A stretch of DNA of 64,000 bases from an uncultured Bacteroidota bacterium (GTDB lineage: Bacteria; Bacteroidota; Bacteroidia; Bacteroidales; P3): NCBI GenBank assembly GCA_902777005.1, contig CACYSB010000010.1, positions 149,106-213,105 on the forward strand, written 5' to 3'. The notes under the pieces were generated by a model. The model was not told the origin of the DNA and did no database searches. It worked only from the letters and a program-made list of their open reading frames with translations. The translations under genes were made by a program, and so were the position numbers. Of this stretch, positions 23,843-31,583 are shown piece by piece (within the stretch, counting starts at the first letter, position 1; every line of letters starts with the position of its first letter).

Positions 23843-25540
23843 ATGAAACAACTCATTGAATGCGTGCCTAATATCAGCGAAGGCCGCAACATGGATATTA
23901 TCAATCAGGTTACTGCCGAGATTGAGAAGGTCGATGGCGTCAAACTCCTCGACGTTGACCCCGGCCAGACCACCAACCGCACTGTCATCACTTTTGTGGG
24001 AGAGCCCGAGCCCGTCCTCGAAGCCGCCTTCCAGGTCGTCAAGAAAGCCGCCGAGCTCATCGACATGACCCAGCACCACGGCGCACATCCGCGCCAGGGT
24101 GCCACCGATGTCTGCCCCCTAATCCCCGTCAGCAACATCTCCATGGATGAGGTGGTCGAATACGCCCACAAACTCGGCAAGCGTCTCGGCGAAGAGCTGC
24201 AGATTCCCATCTACTGCTACGAGAACGCCGCCTTCATCCCCGAACGCCGCAACCTGGCCTACTGTCGCACCGGCGAGTACGAGAGCCTCAGCTCCCGCCT
24301 CGGTACCGAGCAGTGGAAACCCGACTTCGGCCCCAACGCCTGGAACGACCACACTGCCCACACCGGCGCCACACAAGTCGGTGCACGCGACTTCCTCGTG
24401 GCTATCAACTACAACCTCAACACCACCTCGACCCGCCGCGCCAATGCCATTGCCTTCGACGTGCGCGAGAAAGGCCGTCCTATGCGTGAGGGTGGCAAAC
24501 CCAGCGGCAAGCCCATCAAAGACGAAAACGGCAAGACCATCATGATTCCCGGCACCCTCAAGGGCACCAAGGCCATCGGCTGGTATATCGAGGACTACGG
24601 CATTGCCCAGGTCTCCATGAACATCACCAGTATCAAGGTTGCCCCCGTACACCTCTGCTTCGACGAGGTGTGCCGCTGCGCCGCCAACCGCGGCCTGCGT
24701 GTCACCGGCTGCGAAATCGTAGGCCTCATACCAAAGAGCGTCCTCATCGATGCCGGCAAGTACTACCTGGCCAAGCAGCAGCGCAGCCTCGGTGTCAGCG
24801 AGGAGGAAATTATGAAAGTTGCCATCAAGAGCATGGGGCTCGACGACCTCAAGCCCTTCGACCCCAAGGAGAAGGTGATAGAATACCTCATCGAAGACCA
24901 CTCGAAGAAGAAACTTGTCGACCTCACTTGCACTGGCTTCTGCAACGAGACCGCCAGCGAGAGCCCCGCCCCCGGCGGCGGCAGCGTCAGCGCCTACATG
25001 GGTGCCCTAGCCGCCTCACTCGGCACCATGGTGGCTAACCTCACCGGTGGCAAAGCCGCCTACGACGACGAATGGGAGAAATTCAGCGATGTGGCCGTCA
25101 AGGGTCAGGCTCTTAAGGACGAGCTGCTGCACCTCGTTGACGAGGACACCGCCGCCTTCAACAAAATTATGGATGCCTTCGGCCTGCCCAAGAAGACCGA
25201 CGAGGAAAAGGCCGCCCGCAGCGAGGCCATCCAGGAGGCCACCAAGTTCGCCACCGAGGTGCCCTTCCGCACCATGCAGCGCTCCCTCGAAGCCTTCGAA
25301 GTCTGCCGTGCGATGGTCGAGTGGGGTAACCCCAACAGCGTCACCGACGGCGGTGTCGGCAGCCTGGCCGCCCGTAGCGCCGTCATGGGTGCCCACCTCA
25401 ACGTGAAGATCAACGCCTCGTCGCTCAAGGACGAAGCCTTCAAGGCCGATATCCTGGCCAAAGCACAGGCCATCGAGGACGAAGCCATCAAGCAGGAACA
25501 GGAAATCCTCAAGATAGTTAACGAAAAAATAGGACTGTAA
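23843..25540 (+). CDS. ftcD: bifunctional glutamate formimidoyltransferase / formimidoyltetrahydrofolate cyclodeaminase
   Basis: 565 residues, a full-length fusion. Residues 1 to about 330 are the formiminotransferase, with MKQLIECVPNISEGRN, MTQHHGAHPRQGATDVCPL (catalytic His region) and LKGTKAIGWYIEDYGIAQVS. Residues about 350-560 are the cyclodeaminase, with SESPAPGGGSVSAYMGALAA. It moves the formimino group of N-formiminoglutamate to tetrahydrofolate and releases ammonia, the end of histidine degradation. The other hut genes are not in the window. It has its own promoter, and the stop codon overlaps the start of a 40-residue lipoprotein gene. Confidence 0.96.
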   Translation: MKQLIECVPNISEGRNMDIINQVTAEIEKVDGVKLLDVDPGQTTNRTVITFVGEPEPVLEAAFQVVKKAAELIDMTQHHGAHPRQGATDVCPLIPVSNISMDEVVEYAHKLGKRLGEELQIPIYCYENAAFIPERRNLAYCRTGEYESLSSRLGTEQWKPDFGPNAWNDHTAHTGATQVGARDFLVAINYNLNTTSTRRANAIAFDVREKGRPMREGGKPSGKPIKDENGKTIMIPGTLKGTKAIGWYIEDYGIAQVSMNITSIKVAPVHLCFDEVCRCAANRGLRVTGCEIVGLIPKSVLIDAGKYYLAKQQRSLGVSEEEIMKVAIKSMGLDDLKPFDPKEKVIEYLIEDHSKKKLVDLTCTGFCNETASESPAPGGGSVSAYMGALAASLGTMVANLTGGKAAYDDEWEKFSDVAVKGQALKDELLHLVDEDTAAFNKIMDAFGLPKKTDEEKAARSEAIQEATKFATEVPFRTMQRSLEAFEVCRAMVEWGNPNSVTDGGVGSLAARSAVMGAHLNVKINASSLKDEAFKADILAKAQAIEDEAIKQEQEILKIVNEKIGL

Positions 25541-25662
25541 TGAAAAAGAAAGCATTAATACTGCTTGCCATTGTGGTGCTGACGCTCGTCGCAGCCGCCT
25601 GCACACATCACACCTGCCCCGCCTACCGCGGCAGCGTGGTGATGGCTGAAGTTACTGAGTAA
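25540..25662 (+). CDS. very small putative lipoprotein
   Basis: 40 residues starting at the TAATG overlap with the ftcD stop codon. The N-terminus is a textbook lipoprotein signal (MKKKALILLAIVVLTLVAAAC) leaving a mature peptide of about 20 residues starting CTHHTCPAYRG. Coupling to ftcD and a strong terminator 20 bases later support a real gene. Similar tiny lipoproteins are common and poorly studied in Bacteroidota. The function is unknown. Confidence 0.65.
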   Translation: MKKKALILLAIVVLTLVAAACTHHTCPAYRGSVVMAEVTE

Positions 25663-25681
25663 CAAACCGAGGACATAAAGA

Positions 25682-25719
25682 AACCCTCCACAGAATATCA
25701 GCATATTCTGTGGAGGGTT
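25682..25719. terminator. bidirectional terminator between ftcD and prfB
   Basis: A perfect 17-base stem (25682-25698 with 25703-25719) and a four-base loop. It separates the convergent ftcD unit and prfB. Confidence 0.9.
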
Positions 25720-25735
25720 ATTGTTTATATGCCAA

Positions 25736-26848
25736 TCAGGCGTCGGCGCCGAACTGCATCAAGTAGGCTTTGATGAACTCGTCGAGTTTGCCGTCGAGCA
25801 CACCGGCCACGTCTGAAGTCTGGTAGTTGGTGCGGTGGTCTTTGACGCGGCGGTCGTCCATCACGTAGCTGCGTATCTGCGAACCCCACTCAATCTTCTT
25901 CTGCGAGGCCTTGATTTTGTCTTTCTCCTCCATGCGGTGCTTCATCTCACGGTCGTAGAGCTGCGAGCGCAGTAGGCGCATGGCGTTCTCCTTGTTCTTG
26001 GGCTGGTCGCGTGTCTCGGTATTTTCAATGAGTATCTCTTCCTCAACGCCAGTATATGGATCCTTGTACTGGTAGCGCAGACGCACACCAGACTCCACCT
26101 TGTTCACATTTTGGCCACCTGCACCGCCGCTACGGAAGGTGTCCCAAGAGAGTTTCGACATATCCACAACCACTTCTATGGTGTCATCGATAAGCGGCGT
26201 GACGCTCACCGATGTGAAGCTTGTCATTCGTTTGCCTTGTGCGTTGAAAGGGGAGACGCGGACGAGACGATGGACGCCAGTCTCGCTCTTTAGGTACCCA
26301 TAGGCGAAGTCACCCTCTATCTGCATGGTGCAGCTCTTGATGCCAGCACCGTCGCCGTCGAGTGAGTTGCTGATAACGACCTTGTAGCCATGCGTTTCGG
26401 CATAGCGTATGTACATGCGCATAAGCATTTCGGCCCAGTCCTGAGCCTCCACGCCGCCGGCACCGGCATTGATGCTCAGCACAGCGTCCAGACGGTCACT
26501 CTCATTGCGCAGCATGTTCTTGAACTCCAATTCCTCTATCTTCTTCTGTGTTTCCGCAATCTGAGCCACAAGTTCCTCTTCAGTAGCGTCGCCGGCCTCA
26601 AAAAATTCACCCATCACTTCAAGGTCACCGCATGCCACGTCGACCTCCTTGTAGGCTGTCACCCACGTCTTCCTGGCATTGATACCCTTCACCACCTTCT
26701 GCGCCTCCTTTGGGTCGTTCCAGAAGTCTGGTGCCTCGGTCTTCTTCTCCTCTTCGGCAATCCACGCCGCCGTATTGTCAATGTCGAGAAACTTCTTTAG
26801 CGCCTCTTTGCGCGTGATAAGGTCTTTTATCTGTTCTTGGTTGGTCAT
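25736..26848 (-). CDS. prfB: peptide chain release factor 2
   Basis: 370 residues. It recognises UGA and UAA stop codons. The RF2 signature tripeptide SPF lies in RVSPFNAQGKR, and the catalytic GGQ is in SGGAGGQNVNKVES. The frame is continuous from ATG at 26848 (MTNQEQIKDLITRKEAL), with no upstream in-frame UGA. The programmed frameshift found in many bacterial prfB genes is therefore absent. It lies 21 bases after the ZIP transporter gene on the same strand. Confidence 0.96.
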   Translation of the reverse strand: MTNQEQIKDLITRKEALKKFLDIDNTAAWIAEEEKKTEAPDFWNDPKEAQKVVKGINARKTWVTAYKEVDVACGDLEVMGEFFEAGDATEEELVAQIAETQKKIEELEFKNMLRNESDRLDAVLSINAGAGGVEAQDWAEMLMRMYIRYAETHGYKVVISNSLDGDGAGIKSCTMQIEGDFAYGYLKSETGVHRLVRVSPFNAQGKRMTSFTSVSVTPLIDDTIEVVVDMSKLSWDTFRSGGAGGQNVNKVESGVRLRYQYKDPYTGVEEEILIENTETRDQPKNKENAMRLLRSQLYDREMKHRMEEKDKIKASQKKIEWGSQIRSYVMDDRRVKDHRTNYQTSDVAGVLDGKLDEFIKAYLMQFGADA

Positions 26849-26869
26849 CTGTTTGAATGTGTGAATGCT

Positions 26870-27589
26870 TTAGTGTATTGTGAACAATGCCAATGCGAAG
26901 GCTACAACGCACAGCCCTATGTTGAGCCACAACTTGTCGTGTTGCTTGTGGTCGAAGAGTATGCTGCTGCTGACATGCAGGAGCACACCGATTACCAAGC
27001 CGATAATCAGGCGCTGCTGGTTCTCGTCGGGCTGCACTACATACAGGTTGAACAGTGAACCGAAGGGTGACATAGCACCGAATAGTACCAGCAGTGCCAG
27101 TATTTTCCAGAAGGTCATTCCGTGGGCTATGAGCAGCGACACAAGTATCAGGGCCACGGGTATGTTGTGTATCAGTATGCCGTAGAGCAGGCCGTTGCTC
27201 ACGTTGCCGTTCATATCCACCAGCGGCATACCTTCGAGGAACGCATGTAGACAGAGACCCAGCATCAGCCCCAACACCGGCGCATCTGTCTTGTGACCTT
27301 CCACATGGCCGTGTTCAGCATGGGCCGACAGGGATTCTAACAACTGCTGTATCAGGAAACCGGCCAGTATGGCCAGAAATGGACGCCGGTCGACCTCCGG
27401 CTCGCCGTCCTCAGGCCAGACCATGGTGACGGATTCAGGCAATAGCCCCAGCACACAGATACCAAGCAGAAAGGCGCCACCGAACACAGTGATGCCACGC
27501 ATCACACCCTCAGGGAGTCGTTTCCCTGTCGGTGCCAGCGCGCCCCACACGGCCACGCCCAACACAATAGCTATATATGCTCCTATCAT
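26870..27589 (-). CDS. ZIP family divalent metal transporter
   Basis: 239 residues with about eight hydrophobic segments. The two metal-binding membrane helices of the ZIP family are clear: LCLHAFLEGMPL and LIHNIPVALIL. A histidine-rich loop (AHAEHGHVEGHK) lies between helices. It probably imports zinc or iron across the inner membrane; the metal cannot be decided. It starts 15 bases after the SRP RNA T tract, so it may depend on read-through from that promoter. Confidence 0.88.
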   Translation of the reverse strand: MIGAYIAIVLGVAVWGALAPTGKRLPEGVMRGITVFGGAFLLGICVLGLLPESVTMVWPEDGEPEVDRRPFLAILAGFLIQQLLESLSAHAEHGHVEGHKTDAPVLGLMLGLCLHAFLEGMPLVDMNGNVSNGLLYGILIHNIPVALILVSLLIAHGMTFWKILALLVLFGAMSPFGSLFNLYVVQPDENQQRLIIGLVIGVLLHVSSSILFDHKQHDKLWLNIGLCVVAFALALFTIH

Positions 27590-27604
27590 CGCTTATATCC
27601 ACAA

Positions 27605-27710
27605 AAAAAGGGCAAGCTGTTTATATCGCACCGCTACAACCAAACACCCTTGCTGTATTCCTACCCTGGGGGATTCAATGGGAGCTGGTCGTATAAGACT
27701 TGCCCAATCC
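27605..27710 (-). ncRNA. ffs: signal recognition particle RNA (small bacterial type)
   Basis: The RNA core runs from 27705 to 27610 on the minus strand. Its ends GGGCAAG and CTTGCCC pair and are followed by a T tract. The SRP domain IV is diagnostic: CCCC-CAGG-GTA-GGAA-TAC-AGCA-AGGGTG gives the symmetric loop and GGAA tetraloop bound by Ffh. A promoter (27760-27767) lies about 55 bases upstream. It forms the RNA part of the particle that targets nascent membrane proteins. Confidence 0.9.
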
Positions 27711-27759
27711 TATTGATATACAGGTGTTACCCTGCAACCGTTGTCTCTCTTTTGGACTG

Positions 27760-27767
27760 CAAAGATA
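27760..27767 (-). promoter_or_regulatory. promoter for the SRP RNA
   Basis: TATCTTTG on the minus strand, directly downstream of a heptad TTGAAAA repeat. Confidence 0.65.
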
Positions 27768-27776
27768 CAAAAAAAA

Positions 27777-27811
27777 TTGAAAGTTGAAAATTGAAAATTG
27801 AAAATTTTGAA
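27777..27811. repeat. heptad tandem repeat TTGAAAA
   Basis: Four units (TTGAAAG, TTGAAAA three times) and a degenerate fifth. They lie between the priA stop and the SRP RNA promoter. Confidence 0.7.
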
Positions 27812-27848
27812 AAAAACGCAAGAATCGTTAAACGTTAACCGTCAACCA

Positions 27849-30314
27849 TTACATCGGGTCTACGTCGAAATGGACGGCCACACGGGCCCATCCTTCCTGC
27901 TTCACCAGGTCGTCGGCCATCTTCATCATCAGCTTCTTGGCGTCGGCTATGGCTTCATTGCGTTCGAAACGCACCGTGATGGTCTTCAGGTACAAGGCCC
28001 TTATGCGGCTCACCAGCGGATATTCCGGCCCCATCACGCGTTGGCCGAAGGCTCCGCGTAGCTCTGTCGCCAGCCAGTCGGCGGCGGCGCTTACCACCTC
28101 GTTGTCGCGGTGCTTCAGCGTGATCTCCACCAGCCGGTAGTAGGGTGGGTAGAGGAACACCCGCCGCTCGTTGTCCTGGTCTTTGTACAGGCCTTCGTAG
28201 TCGTTGTCCTCCACCTTCTGCAGCAGCTGGTGGCCGGGGTTGTATGTCTGTATTATCACCCGTCCCGCGTCACCGTGGCGCCCGGCGCGTCCGCTCACCT
28301 GTGTCATCTGCTGGTAGGCGCGCTCGTAGCTGCGGAAGTTTGGATAGTTTATCAGGTTGTCGGCATTCACAATGCCCACCACACTCACATGCTCAAAGTC
28401 AAGTCCCTTGGTCACCATCTGCGTGCCCACCAGTATATCTATGCGCCTCTGCGCAAAGTCGTTGAGCAGTTCTATATATTGGTTCTTCTGCAGCGTGCTG
28501 TCCAGATCCATGCGCGCAACCCTCGCCTCGGGGAACATAATCTGCAGGTCCTCCTCCACGCGCTCCGTGCCTATGCCAGCCATCCGCAGGTGCGTCGAGT
28601 GGCACGCCGGGCACTCCGCCGGCACCGGTATCGAGTAGCCGCAGTAATGGCAGCGCAGCGAGTTGGTGGCTTTGTGGTACACCAGCGACACGTCGCAATG
28701 GACGCACTGCGGTATGTGGTGGCAGTCGTCGCACTCCAGCCGCAGCGAAAAACCCCTCCGGTTCTGGAACAGTATCACCTGCTGCTGTGCAGCCAATGCG
28801 TCGCGTATGGCGCGCAGCATGGTGTCGCTGAAGTGGCCGTGCACCTCGCCCTGCCGAGTGGCGGTCTTCATGTCCACCACCTCCACCTTCGGCAGGTTGA
28901 AGCCGCCGTACCGGTGCGCCATCGTCGCCAGCCCGTACTTGCCCTCCATCGCGTTGTGGTAACTCTCCATGCTCGGCGTCGCGCTCCCCAGCACAGTCCG
29001 TGCTCCCCACAGGTGCGCCAGGTATATCGCCGCGTCGCGCCCATGGTAGCGCGGAGCCGGGTCCTGTTGCTTGTACGACGCGTCGTGCTCCTCGTCCACT
29101 ATTATCAGCCCCAAGTCCCTGAACGGCAGAAACAGTGCGCTCCTTGCCCCCAGCAGCACCTGGTAGCGGGCCTCCTCGCTCTCCGTCGCCGTGCGCCGCC
29201 ACACCTCCACACGCTGGCTCGCCGAGAAGCGCGAGTGGTAGACACCCACCTTGTCGCCGAAATGGCGCCGCAGGCGGTTGATGAGCTGCGCCGTCAGCGC
29301 TATCTCCGGCAACAGGAAGAGCACCTGCCTGCCGGCGCGCACCTGCTCGTCTATAAGCTTTATATACACCTCCGTCTTGCCGCTCGACGTCACGCCATAC
29401 AGTAGAGACGTTTCATGAAACGTCTCTCCCGATAGCATATTCAATGCAGCCTGTTGCTCCCCGTTCAGCCGGATACTCTCCACTGGCACAAGGCCGCCTT
29501 CATCTATACGCTCCAATCGGCTCTCCTCGCGCTCCTCAGTCACGAGCACACCGTTCCTTATCAGCGTCTGCATAGCCGACCCCTGCGGCAAATCGCATTT
29601 GGGCACCGGCTCCTTGCCAAACCCCGACCTCTGCATATACTGCATCAGCAACTCAACCTGCTTCACCCTCTTCTTCCTCTCCAACTCGTCGAACAGCTCC
29701 CGCTGGGCATCCTCCCCTGCATAGGCTTCCGACATACGCACATACGTAGTCATCCTTGGCACGAAGCGTTCCCGCAGCTCCTCGTCCATCATCACCACTT
29801 CGCGCTCCATCATGCCGCGTATCAGTGGCATAATCTTCTGCACCCCTATGGCTCGGCTCAGGTCGTCGAGCCTCATCGAACTGTATTCCGTCAATATGTT
29901 CACTACCTGGGTCTCATACTTCGTCAACCTCGACAGGTCGCCGTCGAAGTCAGGGTGGATGCTCACCGTGCTCTCGCTTGCCAGCTTCATGCCCGCAGGC
30001 AATGCCACAGCCATCACGTCGCCCGGATAGCACATATAGTACGACGCCATCCACTCCCAGAATACCATCTGGCGCTCCGTGACCACAGGCTTCTCGTCAA
30101 GCACATATAATATATACTTTGCCCTGCATTGCGGCGCCTCCCCGTGTACGCGGCGCACCAGGGCCGAATACATCCGCTTCTGCCCGAATTGCACCACCAC
30201 GCGCTTCCCGACAGCAACCTCGCCGTTCATCTCACGCGGCACCCTATATGTATAGGTGCCAGGCAGATGCAACGGCAGCAAAACATCCACATAGTATACT
30301 TCCAGCTCGTCCAT
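27849..30314 (-). CDS. priA: primosomal replication protein N' (replication-restart helicase)
   Basis: 821 residues. PriA reloads the replisome at stalled forks. Visible parts are the N-terminal DNA-binding domain, Walker A GVTSSGKTEVYI, the DEEH box IIVDEEHDASYKQ, a zinc-binding cluster of four C-x2-C pairs (CDDCHHIPQCVHC and CHYCGY...CPACHS), and helicase motifs VTKGLDFEHVSVVGI and GRAGRHGDAGRV. Just before Walker A the gene carries a 24-bp palindrome (29404-29427) in frame, coding for GETFHETSLL. It is driven by a promoter at 30323-30330. Confidence 0.97.
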   Translation of the reverse strand: MDELEVYYVDVLLPLHLPGTYTYRVPREMNGEVAVGKRVVVQFGQKRMYSALVRRVHGEAPQCRAKYILYVLDEKPVVTERQMVFWEWMASYYMCYPGDVMAVALPAGMKLASESTVSIHPDFDGDLSRLTKYETQVVNILTEYSSMRLDDLSRAIGVQKIMPLIRGMMEREVVMMDEELRERFVPRMTTYVRMSEAYAGEDAQRELFDELERKKRVKQVELLMQYMQRSGFGKEPVPKCDLPQGSAMQTLIRNGVLVTEEREESRLERIDEGGLVPVESIRLNGEQQAALNMLSGETFHETSLLYGVTSSGKTEVYIKLIDEQVRAGRQVLFLLPEIALTAQLINRLRRHFGDKVGVYHSRFSASQRVEVWRRTATESEEARYQVLLGARSALFLPFRDLGLIIVDEEHDASYKQQDPAPRYHGRDAAIYLAHLWGARTVLGSATPSMESYHNAMEGKYGLATMAHRYGGFNLPKVEVVDMKTATRQGEVHGHFSDTMLRAIRDALAAQQQVILFQNRRGFSLRLECDDCHHIPQCVHCDVSLVYHKATNSLRCHYCGYSIPVPAECPACHSTHLRMAGIGTERVEEDLQIMFPEARVARMDLDSTLQKNQYIELLNDFAQRRIDILVGTQMVTKGLDFEHVSVVGIVNADNLINYPNFRSYERAYQQMTQVSGRAGRHGDAGRVIIQTYNPGHQLLQKVEDNDYEGLYKDQDNERRVFLYPPYYRLVEITLKHRDNEVVSAAADWLATELRGAFGQRVMGPEYPLVSRIRALYLKTITVRFERNEAIADAKKLMMKMADDLVKQEGWARVAVHFDVDPM
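29404..29427. repeat. 24-bp palindrome inside priA
   Basis: A perfect palindrome with core GTTTCATGAAAC and arms AGAGAC/GTCTCT. It shares core and GTAGAG flank with the palindrome at 5678-5699. It is translated in frame ahead of the Walker A motif. Confidence 0.8.
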
Positions 30315-30322
30315 TCCGGCTG

Positions 30323-30330
30323 CAAAGATA
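30323..30330 (-). promoter_or_regulatory. promoter for priA
   Basis: TATCTTTG on the minus strand, 8 bases before the priA ATG, so the transcript would be nearly leaderless. Confidence 0.5.
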
Positions 30331-30378
30331 CGTTTTTTTCACGACACAGCGACCCTTTATTTGCCACCTGTCCAACCC

Positions 30379-30510
30379 CTCTCCGCATCTCCTCCGTCTC
30401 CCCTCCGTCACTTCTCCGCCTGTTTACCGGTTGTTTACCGATTATTGACCGTAGAACAACCGGTGAACAACCGTTAAACAGTCGGACCGGTGTCGGAGAG
30501 GATTCGGTGA
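30379..30510. repeat. intergenic hairpin repeat family, copy 4
   Basis: An extended copy with CTCCGTCTCC-type left arm units, GTTTACCGGTTGTTTACCG and its inverse AACAACCGGTGAACAACCG, then GTCGGACCGG and TGTCGGAGAGG. It occupies most of the gap between the divergent priA and the hypothetical gene at 30573. Confidence 0.65.
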
Positions 30511-30572
30511 ACAAGGCGTGTTGGTAACTTTTTATACAATAAAATATATATTGTCTCGTTATTTGATTTAAT

Positions 30573-31547
30573 ATGATGCGTAGGCTTATAGTCACACTGC
30601 TGTTGGCAACCTTGGCGCTGTCCGCCGCACAGGCTCAGGATAAGGGGCTCATGATGCAGCACCAGAAGCGCCTGGCGGACTTGCTGACGCTCACGGCCAC
30701 GGCGCCGACGGACAACGAGCGCTACCTGGCGTCGGAGCAGGCTGTCGGCGAACTGACGGCAGCCCTGGACGAAGACAACTCGGAACGCTGGAAGTGGCAG
30801 CTGCCGACAGTGGCCTCCGTGCTGACTTCGCCCGACGGCATGATCCGCGTTTTCACATGGGCCGTGGTGCGCGACAACGGCGAGTTCGAGTGCTTCGGCG
30901 CCATACAGTTCTACAATGAGCGCGAAGAAGAATACCAATACCTCCTGCTCAACGACAAAAGCGAGGACATAATGAACCGCGAAGAATCCGTCCTCTCCGC
31001 ATCCAACTGGTTCGGAGCTATCTATCAAGATATTATACAGACCTCGCACGGCGGGAAGACCTACTACACACTGCTCGGATGGAACGGCGTGGACAACCTG
31101 ACCGAGCGCAAGATCATCGAGCCCATAGTGCTGCGAGGCGGAGTGCCGCAGTTCGGCGCACCGCTCTTCCGTCGCGAACGCAACCTGCGCCGCATAGTGC
31201 TCGAATATCGCAACGACGCAATGGTGAACCTCAGCTACGAGGAACAGTTCGTCGAGGAAGTGCAGAGAGAGCGCGTAAAAGTCAAAGGCAGCAACCGCTA
31301 CCGCACCGTAGAGAAACGCAAGCAGCACAAGGAAAAAATGATTATATTCGACGAGGTGGAACCGCAGATACCGGGAATGGACGGACTGTACCAATACTAC
31401 GTACCCTCCGGCCTCGAGCTGGCCTACGCCTTCGTTGACGGCAAATGGGAGCTCCGCAACGGCGCCCAGGGCCGACTCAAGGACAAGAAGCTCAACAAGG
31501 CCTTTGAGCCTCTACAAAAACACACACCAGCCTACAGCACTCGATAA
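30573..31547 (+). CDS. hypothetical exported protein
   Basis: 324 residues with a signal peptide (MMRRLIVTLLLATLALSAAQA|QDK). The mature part has an N-terminal helical stretch, a mixed domain (TSPDGMIRVFTWAVVRDNGEFECFG and TYYTLLGWNGVDNLTERK) and a basic segment (RVKVKGSNRYRTVEKRKQHKEK). I do not recognise a named family, though exported proteins of this type sit next to metabolic genes in several Bacteroidota. It ends 36 bases before dxs and may be cotranscribed with it. Confidence 0.75.
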   Translation: MMRRLIVTLLLATLALSAAQAQDKGLMMQHQKRLADLLTLTATAPTDNERYLASEQAVGELTAALDEDNSERWKWQLPTVASVLTSPDGMIRVFTWAVVRDNGEFECFGAIQFYNEREEEYQYLLLNDKSEDIMNREESVLSASNWFGAIYQDIIQTSHGGKTYYTLLGWNGVDNLTERKIIEPIVLRGGVPQFGAPLFRRERNLRRIVLEYRNDAMVNLSYEEQFVEEVQRERVKVKGSNRYRTVEKRKQHKEKMIIFDEVEPQIPGMDGLYQYYVPSGLELAYAFVDGKWELRNGAQGRLKDKKLNKAFEPLQKHTPAYSTR

Positions 31548-31583
31548 TACACAAACTCAACACTGACCACTTCAAACCTAACG

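Noticed and set aside
28110..29405. 431-residue open frame on the plus strand
   Set aside because: Antisense to priA, with compositional bias only.
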